Source: Bacteroidota bacterium (lineage in GTDB: Bacteria > Bacteroidota > Bacteroidia > NS11-12g > UBA9320). Taken from it: a DNA stretch of 64,000 nt. Every line of letters starts with the position of its first letter. The stretch's first letter is position 1. The notes under the pieces were generated by a model. The model worked only from the letters and a program-made list of their open reading frames with translations, ran no database searches and was not told where the DNA came from. The position numbers were made by a program, and so were the translations under genes. Positions 58,131-64,000 of this stretch are shown in pieces. The DNA is taken from positions 1 to 64,000 of the forward strand of contig WGNA01000011.1 in NCBI GenBank assembly GCA_016124755.1. The letters run 5' to 3'.

Positions 58131-58781
58131 ATGATAGCAATTATCACAGGAGATATTTCGGATTCAAGGGCATACACAGATCAGGAAGTCTGGATGGGGC
58201 CTTTGAAAAAATTATTTGCCTTGTGGGGGAAGTCTCCGCAGCGTTGGGAGATTTTTCGCGGAGATTCATTTCAGGTAAAAATTGATGATGCTTCAACTGC
58301 ATTAAATGCCGCCTTGCACATTAAAGCCTGTGTGAAATCATCGGCACCGAAGTCGGTAAATACAAGAGTTTCATTGCTCGACGTAAGGCTTTCGATTGGC
58401 ATTGGGGAAGAAACTCATTCGGCTAAAAAAGTCACTGAATCGAATGGAACTGCTTATCAGCGTTCAGGAGAAAATTTTGAAAACTTATATACTTTAGGTG
58501 TTAGTTTGGCACTGAAAACAGAATGGCCGGATTTCGACAGGGAAATGAACCTCTATCTGAAACTGGCCGGAATAATCATGGACAAATGGTCGATATCGTC
58601 TGCGGAGTTTATGCAGGTGATGCTGAAAAATCCTGAGTTGAGACAAGTGGAGATGGGGAAAAAGCTGGGAATCGGACAAAATTCGGTGAGCAAGCGATAC
58701 ACTACTTCTCAGGCCGGGACGATTCTGGAAGTTGACCAAATGTTCAGAGAAAAACTAAAAACACACCTGAAAACACTTTAA
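58131..58781 (+). CDS. SatD-like regulator with C-terminal helix-turn-helix
   Basis: A 216-residue soluble protein. It starts MIAIITGDISDSRAYTDQE, the conserved opening of SatD-family proteins, and FRGDSFQVKIDDASTALNAA and VRLSIGIGEE are further core strings. Residues of about 165-200 (MLKNPELRQVEMGKKLGIGQ, NSVSKRYTTS) form a sigma-region-4-like helix-turn-helix. The start codon lies just after four palindromes, so autoregulation is likely. A DUF3307 membrane gene follows by 10 bp. SatD homologues occur in other phyla with similar membrane partners, but no biochemical activity is certain. Confidence 0.85.
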   Translation: MIAIITGDISDSRAYTDQEVWMGPLKKLFALWGKSPQRWEIFRGDSFQVKIDDASTALNAALHIKACVKSSAPKSVNTRVSLLDVRLSIGIGEETHSAKKVTESNGTAYQRSGENFENLYTLGVSLALKTEWPDFDREMNLYLKLAGIIMDKWSISSAEFMQVMLKNPELRQVEMGKKLGIGQNSVSKRYTTSQAGTILEVDQMFREKLKTHLKTL

Positions 58782-58791
58782 CTAAAACCAC

Positions 58792-59502
58792 TTGACTTCA
58801 CTACTTTTAATTTTATTAGCCCACATAATCGGTGACTTTTTCCTACAGCCTTATCGTTGGGTTGAAGTTAAGGAAGCCACCAAAGGAAGATCGAAATACT
58901 TGTTCTACCACGTGGGAATTCACATCGTTCTGATGTTGCTCGCCGTAAAGTTTTTTAACTGGATCCCGGTTTTAATCATCGGTGTTTGCCACTACTTTAT
59001 TGACCTTTCGAAACTGTCTTTTCAAAAACAGAATACACGGGTTCAATGGTTTGTGGGAGATCAGATTCTGCATATTACCAGCATTCTGGTGGTGTGGTAT
59101 TTTTGGCATGATTCGCTCAACACCTGGATCGACGGGAAGATTCCGGATTACTGGCTGGCTTACGGCATCGGAGTTTTGTTTCTTACAAGACCTATGTCGA
59201 TTACAATGGGAGAGGTGTTAAAACCTTTTTCTCAGAATATTCCGGGGCAGAACGATCAGTCACTTTCCAAAGCCGGTCGGTACATTGGTATGCTCGAAAG
59301 GGTATTGGTCTTCGTCTTTATCACCGGTCAACATTGGGAAGCTGTTGGTTTTCTGATCGCGGCAAAATCTGTATTCCGGTTCGGGGATTTGCGCGAATCC
59401 AAACAGCGTAAACTCACAGAGTATATTCTGATAGGAACGCTTTTGAGTTTCGGTACAGCCATGGCAATTGCAATGGCTGTCGAATCTTTAAAATCGATTT
59501 AG
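58792..59502 (+). CDS. DUF3307 membrane protein
   Basis: A 236-residue protein with about seven membrane helices. The DUF3307 opening LLILLAHIIGDFFLQPYRWV contains Asp in the first helix, and YHVGIHIVLMLL, IGVCHYFIDLSKL and VGDQILHITSILVVWYF carry conserved His and Asp residues. The start is TTG at 58792, 10 bp after the satD-like stop; no ATG further on leaves the first helix. The pair is probably one operon. The 3' end overlaps purL by 4 bp on the other strand. DUF3307 function is unknown. Confidence 0.85.
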   Translation: MTSLLLILLAHIIGDFFLQPYRWVEVKEATKGRSKYLFYHVGIHIVLMLLAVKFFNWIPVLIIGVCHYFIDLSKLSFQKQNTRVQWFVGDQILHITSILVVWYFWHDSLNTWIDGKIPDYWLAYGIGVLFLTRPMSITMGEVLKPFSQNIPGQNDQSLSKAGRYIGMLERVLVFVFITGQHWEAVGFLIAAKSVFRFGDLRESKQRKLTEYILIGTLLSFGTAMAIAMAVESLKSI

Positions 59503-61733
59503 GCAGATTTTTCAACCGACGAATTCAATGCTTTCTCCAAAGCATTGTCGTAGATTTCTTTGAACGATTCTACCGAACCGAAATCGGTGTCGTTAATGAA
59601 AATGTGGTTTCCGGAAACCTCACCTAAAACAGTGCAGTGCAAACTATCTGAGTGCGCTTCTTCCTTAATCTGATCAACCTTATCGGGCGATACCGATATC
59701 ACAATTCTGCTCTGTGCTTCTCCGAAAAGATAGGCATCCATTCGTTCGTTGTGGCTGGTTTTTACATCGAATCCAAGATTGTTTACCATCGCGCTTTCCA
59801 AAAGGTTAATAAACAAACCGCCTTCTGAAACATCGTGACAACTGTTCACCAATCCTTTTCGGATCAACCGGCTAACCGTTTGCTGAACCTTGTATTCTTC
59901 ATCCAAATCAAACCACGGACAAGGAGAAAATTCGATTTCGTGATACTTCGAAACATACTGTGAACTTCCGATGTCCACGATTTCTTTACCGAGCATAATA
60001 ATCACATCGCCTTCATTCTGGAAATCAAGACCAGTAATGTGTTCCTGTTTCTCAACTAATCCCACCATGCCAATGGTCGGTGTTGGATAAACAGCTTTTC
60101 CATCTTCAGTGCTCTGGTTATAAAAACTCACATTACCGCCGGTTACCGGAGTTCCGAATTTCTCGCAGGCCATTTTCATCCCCATGATTGCATTCTTAAA
60201 CTGCCAGTAAACACCTTTGTCGTAAGGATTTCCGAAGTTCAGACAATTGGTAACGGCGGATGGAATTCCTCCGCTGCATACGATATTTCTTGCTGCCTCA
60301 CTCACAGCGATAGCAGTTCCGGTTTCCGGATCGGAGTAAACATATCGGCTGTTACAATCAACCGTTAAGGCCAATGAGCGTTCGGTACCGCGGATCTGAA
60401 CAATCGCCGCATCACTCGGACGGTTTGTACTCTGGTTGATCGTTCCCACCATGGAATCGTATTGGCGGTAAACCCATTTTTTGGATGCGATGTTGGGTAA
60501 GCCGGCCATAAACTTAGCCGCCTTCACCATGTTCACGGGTTGCTTTACATCATCAATGGAAAATGCCGCGATTTTTTCGGTGTATGCCGGTTCTTCCCAT
60601 TCGCGGTGATAAACCGGAGCGCCACCGCCCAAAACCAGAGATTCGGCGGGAACATCAGCCGTTACCACACCGTCTTTGATGTATTGAACTCGTCCGTTAT
60701 CCGTGATTTCTCCAATGTTGGAATAAATAAGTTCCCATTTGTCGAATATCTTTTCAGCTAATTCTTCTTTGCCCTTTTCAACCACAACGAGCATGCGTTC
60801 CTGCGATTCACTCAAGAGGATTTCCCAGTCGGCCATGTCGTTCTGACGAAGCGGAACTTTGTCGAGGTCGATACGCATTCCGGTCTCGCTTTTGGCGCTC
60901 ATTTCACAGGTTGAACAGGTAATTCCCGCAGCACCCATGTCTTGCATTCCCACAACAACACCGGCTTCTATCAGTTCCATCGAAGCTTCCAGAATCAGTT
61001 TTTCCCAGAACGGATCGCCTACCTGAACTGCCGGAAGATCATCCATGCTGTCTTCGTGAATGTCTTTAGATGCGAATGCCGCTCCGTGAATTCCGTCTTT
61101 TCCGGTTCGGGATCCGAAGATGTAAACCGGATTACCTACGCCTTCTGCGACCGCACTTACGGTTTTTCCGACTTCAACAATGCCAACACTCATGGCATTC
61201 ACCAGAATATTGGTTTCGTAACAGTCGTCGAAATATACTTCGCCGCCAACGGTCGGGATTCCGAATGAGTTTCCGTAATCACCAATTCCTTTTACCACAC
61301 CTCGAACCAAACGTTTGGTGCGGGCAGTTTTCAGATTGCCGAAGCGAAGAGAATTCAGTTGAGCGATCGGTCGGGCGCCCATGGAAAAAATATCCCGGTT
61401 GATTCCGCCAACACCCGTCGCGGCTCCCTGATATGGTTCTAATGCAGACGGATGGTTGTGCGATTCAATTTTAAAACAGCAGGCAAGTCCTTCTCCGATA
61501 TCCACCAATCCTGCGTTTTCCTCACCGGCTTCGGCAAGCATCATCGGCCCTTCTTTCGGAAGTTTCTTCAACCAGACGATTGAGTTTTTATAAGAGCAGT
61601 GTTCGCTCCACATAACGGAGTACACACTCAGTTCGGTGAAGTTCGGTTCGCGTCCGAGTATTTCTACAATCTTGTCGTATTCTTCTGCCCGAAGTCCGAG
61701 CTCGATTGCGGTTTCAACTGTGGGTTTTTGCAT
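59499..61733 (-). CDS. purL: Phosphoribosylformylglycinamidine synthase subunit PurL
   Basis: 744 residues from the ATG at 61733 (MQKPTVETAIELGLRAEEYD). It is the small type of PurL, which works with separate PurQ and PurS to make FGAM in purine synthesis. The ATP-binding motifs VYSVMWSEHCSYKNSIVWLK, SHNHPSALEPYQGAATGVGG and QDMGAAGITCSTCEMSAK are visible. The frame extends to 61802, but the added 23 residues do not match the family. PurQ and PurS genes are not in the window. Confidence 0.97.
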   Translation of the reverse strand: MQKPTVETAIELGLRAEEYDKIVEILGREPNFTELSVYSVMWSEHCSYKNSIVWLKKLPKEGPMMLAEAGEENAGLVDIGEGLACCFKIESHNHPSALEPYQGAATGVGGINRDIFSMGARPIAQLNSLRFGNLKTARTKRLVRGVVKGIGDYGNSFGIPTVGGEVYFDDCYETNILVNAMSVGIVEVGKTVSAVAEGVGNPVYIFGSRTGKDGIHGAAFASKDIHEDSMDDLPAVQVGDPFWEKLILEASMELIEAGVVVGMQDMGAAGITCSTCEMSAKSETGMRIDLDKVPLRQNDMADWEILLSESQERMLVVVEKGKEELAEKIFDKWELIYSNIGEITDNGRVQYIKDGVVTADVPAESLVLGGGAPVYHREWEEPAYTEKIAAFSIDDVKQPVNMVKAAKFMAGLPNIASKKWVYRQYDSMVGTINQSTNRPSDAAIVQIRGTERSLALTVDCNSRYVYSDPETGTAIAVSEAARNIVCSGGIPSAVTNCLNFGNPYDKGVYWQFKNAIMGMKMACEKFGTPVTGGNVSFYNQSTEDGKAVYPTPTIGMVGLVEKQEHITGLDFQNEGDVIIMLGKEIVDIGSSQYVSKYHEIEFSPCPWFDLDEEYKVQQTVSRLIRKGLVNSCHDVSEGGLFINLLESAMVNNLGFDVKTSHNERMDAYLFGEAQSRIVISVSPDKVDQIKEEAHSDSLHCTVLGEVSGNHIFINDTDFGSVESFKEIYDNALEKALNSSVEKSA

Positions 61734-61890
61734 GGGTAAAAAGATGGGCAAAAATACGATGGGAAGTGAAATATGGCTTGAATCCGGAAGTCTTTTCACC
61801 ACAAGTTATACGCGGTTTATTCAATGCCATTACGAATTCATGATCGCGGATTTTTTGATACCGGAGCTCAATGTTCTAAATTGCCCGCCA

Positions 61891-63048
61891 ATGAAAACTA
61901 CCAGGGAAACCGGGGGCTTTTCAGCACTATCTGAAATCCGTCATTGGTTTCATCAACATCCGGAACTGTCTCAACAGGAAAGTACCACTTCGGCGAAAGT
62001 GGTTGAAATTTTAAGTGAAATCCCTTCTCTTCAAATTCATCGAAACATCGGCGGACATGGAATCGTAGCAGAATTTATCTCAAAGTCGCCCGGTCCGCAA
62101 ATCATGATTCGCGGTGATATGGATGCATTGCCGATTCACGAAACCGGAACTCCGGATTACAAATCGAAAACCGATGGAGTGATGCACGCTTGTGGCCACG
62201 ATGGTCATACCACCATTTTAATCGCATTAGCCCAAAAACTTCACGAACAACCTGTTGAGAGCGGTAGTGTTTTGTTGTTGTTTCAGCCTTCCGAAGAAAA
62301 TGGTCATGGAGCTCAGGCGGTTCTGAATGATGAAAAATTTATCTGGAAATCCGATTTTGTTTTTGCACTGCACAATTTGCCGGGGTATGAACGAGGAAAG
62401 GTTGTTTGGCGAAACGGGTCTTTTACGGCATCTGTTATTAGTGTTATTTTTAAACTAAAAGGCAAAACATCGCACGCCGGAGAGCCGGAAAACGGAATAA
62501 ATCCGGGAAGGGCAATGGCCGAGATGATGCTGAAATTTTTAGAGCATCACCACGATGTTCCGGATTCGGAAGATTTCGCGGTTATTACTCCCGTGTACCA
62601 GATAATGGGAGATCATTCGTACGGAATTTCCGCCGGATACGGAGAAATTCATTTAACCATCCGAACCTGGACAGAAAATACACTTCAGCAATTAACCCGA
62701 TCATTATTAGAAGACGCAAAGGTGATTTGTGCTAAATACGATATAAAATTAGAAACCGAAACCTTACAACATTTTCGGGCTAATGAAAATAATGAAGAAG
62801 CCATTGAAATATTAAAAAGTGTTTTAACGAAGAATTCATTTCCCAATGAAATAAGGCCGTACCCTTTTAAATGGGGAGAGGATTTCGGATTATTTACCCA
62901 GAAATTTAAAGGTGCCATGTTTGGAGTAGGTTCAGGGAAAAATCATCCCGCACTTCACAATCCCGATTATGATTTTCCGGATGAAATTATTCCGGTAAGC
63001 ACCGAAATTTTTTATCAATTAATAAAACAAACAATACGTGAAAAATAA
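61891..63048 (+). CDS. M20-family amidohydrolase/peptidase
   Basis: 385 residues from the ATG at 61891. The metal site is seen in RGDMDALPIHETGTP and MHACGHDGHTTILIALA, with the catalytic Glu in PSEENGHGAQAVL and further ligands in ALHNLPGYERG. The dimerisation domain includes GKTSHAGEPENGINPGRAMA. This matches the hippurate/N-acyl-amino-acid amidohydrolase type (HipO/AbgB-like). There is no signal peptide. The upstream frame to 61636 would overlap purL and is not family-like. The alanine racemase gene overlaps its 3' end by 11 bp. The true substrate is unknown. Confidence 0.9.
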   Translation: MKTTRETGGFSALSEIRHWFHQHPELSQQESTTSAKVVEILSEIPSLQIHRNIGGHGIVAEFISKSPGPQIMIRGDMDALPIHETGTPDYKSKTDGVMHACGHDGHTTILIALAQKLHEQPVESGSVLLLFQPSEENGHGAQAVLNDEKFIWKSDFVFALHNLPGYERGKVVWRNGSFTASVISVIFKLKGKTSHAGEPENGINPGRAMAEMMLKFLEHHHDVPDSEDFAVITPVYQIMGDHSYGISAGYGEIHLTIRTWTENTLQQLTRSLLEDAKVICAKYDIKLETETLQHFRANENNEEAIEILKSVLTKNSFPNEIRPYPFKWGEDFGLFTQKFKGAMFGVGSGKNHPALHNPDYDFPDEIIPVSTEIFYQLIKQTIREK

Positions 63049-64000
63049 ATATGCCAGCCACATTGTATTAAGTCGATCGGCGTATTGGCATAACATTCAA
63101 TTTATCCGGAAACTGATCGGAAAGGATGTCGAATTAAGTCTGGTTGTAAAAGGAAATGCATACGGACACGGAATCCGCTATTTGGTGCCATTGGCGGAAG
63201 AAGCAGGCATCCGGCATTTTTGTGTTTTTAGTGCGGATGAGGCGTTAATGGTAAAAGCGGAAATTCGCTTTAACAGTGAGATTCTGATCATGGGTATGTT
63301 AACGGATGATCAGTTGGTTTGGGCGATTCAGGAGGAAATTCAGTTTTATGTTTTTAATAAAGAGCGTTTACATAAATGTATTGAATTAGCTAAAAAAATA
63401 AACAAGCCGGCACACGTACACATTGAGATTGAAACCGGAATGAATCGCACCGGTTTTTCTATGGAAGCACTTCCCGATGTGATGGAACTTATGAAATCGC
63501 ATCCGAATGAATTACGCTGGGAAGGAGTTTGTACACACTTCGCCGGGGCAGAAAGTATCGCCAATTATTACCGGATTCAACAGCAGAAAAAAATATTTAA
63601 AAAAGCAATTCAATTTCTAAAAAATAACGGTGTTAATCCGGGGAGAATTCACGCTGCCTGTTCCGCTGCGGCAATCCGTTACCCCGAATCCATTGCAGAT
63701 ATGGCAAGAATCGGTATTCTGCAATACGGTTTTTTTCCAAGTCGTGAGGTGTTAATTGATTATTTAACCCGAAAAAAAATTCAGGAATCTCCGTTAAAAA
63801 GAATTATCAGTTGGAGGTCGCAGGTAATGACGACAAAATATGTTAAACGGGGAGAATTTATTGGTTATGGCAATGCGTATTTTACCGATTCAGAAACGCG
63901 AATTGCCGTGGTGCCCGTTGGATACAGTCTTGGGTACAGCCGTTCGCTCAGCAACCACGGACGAGTTTTAATAAAAGGCAGATTTGCACCGGTAATCGGG
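63038..64000 (+). CDS. alr: Alanine racemase (3' end outside the window)
   Basis: The first 321 residues of a PLP-dependent racemase making D-alanine for peptidoglycan. The start is GTG at 63038, overlapping the amidohydrolase stop by 11 bp (63038-63048). The PLP Lys is Lys38 in LVVKGNAYGHG. HVHIEIETGMNRTGFSM, GVCTHFAGAES and RIGILQYGFFPS follow, and the second domain has FIGYGNAYFTDSETRIAVVP (catalytic Tyr region) and VGYSLGYSRSLSNHG. The frame is open to the window edge, about 50-60 residues short of a normal Alr. Fusion to MurF was not seen. Confidence 0.93.
   Translation, partial: MKNKYASHIVLSRSAYWHNIQFIRKLIGKDVELSLVVKGNAYGHGIRYLVPLAEEAGIRHFCVFSADEALMVKAEIRFNSEILIMGMLTDDQLVWAIQEEIQFYVFNKERLHKCIELAKKINKPAHVHIEIETGMNRTGFSMEALPDVMELMKSHPNELRWEGVCTHFAGAESIANYYRIQQQKKIFKKAIQFLKNNGVNPGRIHAACSAAAIRYPESIADMARIGILQYGFFPSREVLIDYLTRKKIQESPLKRIISWRSQVMTTKYVKRGEFIGYGNAYFTDSETRIAVVPVGYSLGYSRSLSNHGRVLIKGRFAPVIG

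Noticed and set aside
61636-61890. N-terminal extension of the M20 amidohydrolase and of PurL (61734-61802)
   Set aside because: The M20 extension runs antisense to purL, the two extensions overlap each other on opposite strands, and neither resembles its family.
1-64000. Insertion sequence or prophage
   Set aside because: No transposase, integrase or phage structural protein was recognised in any frame.

Overview
The window looks like a chromosomal segment of a member of the Bacteroidota. The evidence is type IX secretion (T9SS) C-terminal sorting domains on at least four exported proteins, two TonB-dependent receptors with N-terminal CarboxypepD_reg-like domains, a promoter matching the Bacteroidota consensus (TTG, 19 nt, TAnnTTTG) before tRNA-Phe, almost no Shine-Dalgarno signals, and exported proteins that nearly all start with Gln after signal-peptide cleavage. 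Order or family cannot be fixed from this sequence; a free-living Flavobacteriales-like or Chitinophagales-like lineage is only a guess. No rRNA, transposase, prophage or CRISPR array was seen.

Layout. 1-2.3 kb: degenerate direct repeats, an outer-membrane barrel protein and a HigBA-type toxin-antitoxin pair with its operator. 2.3-9.8 kb: two T9SS cargo proteins around cysS, a lipoprotein glutaminyl cyclase (M28 fold) and small membrane proteins. 10.1-15.2 kb: a damage-inducible mutagenesis module, with a LexA-like S24 repressor divergent from dinB and a DnaE2-like polymerase across a palindromic operator. 15.2-20.8 kb: tRNA-Phe with two terminators, a very large T9SS hydrolase, a surface-type lipoprotein, a 56-codon ORF and an HTH protein. 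20.8-27.4 kb: glmS, metK, an M1 aminopeptidase and a CarH/LitR-like B12-binding MerR regulator. 27.8-31 kb: a TonB receptor with an upstream membrane protein. 31-36.4 kb: kmo, then flippase, Wzz-like and O-antigen ligase genes. 36.6-46.3 kb: housekeeping and envelope genes (FMN glutamate-synthase-like, aroE, DUF368 carrier, lptC, TPR protein, FadL-like protein, coaX, birA, rsfS). 46.4-55.1 kb: a four-gene exported-protein/TonB-receptor operon. 55.7-64 kb: AlkD-like protein, membrane-anchored papain-like protease, SatD/DUF3307 pair, purL, an M20 amidohydrolase and the 5' part of an alanine racemase gene.

Strongest leads: (i) four 20-bp palindromes at an exact 28-bp period ending 7 bp before the SatD-like start codon; (ii) a complete intrinsic terminator embedded in the signal-peptide codons of lptC; (iii) the LexA-like/dinB/dnaE2 module with a palindrome in its divergent promoter; (iv) the B12-type MerR regulator; (v) the uncharacterised four-gene operon at 46.4-55.1 kb; (vi) a glutaminyl cyclase gene in a window where its expected substrates (exported proteins with N-terminal Gln) are abundant.

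All domain and family names come from motif recognition by eye; no database search was run.
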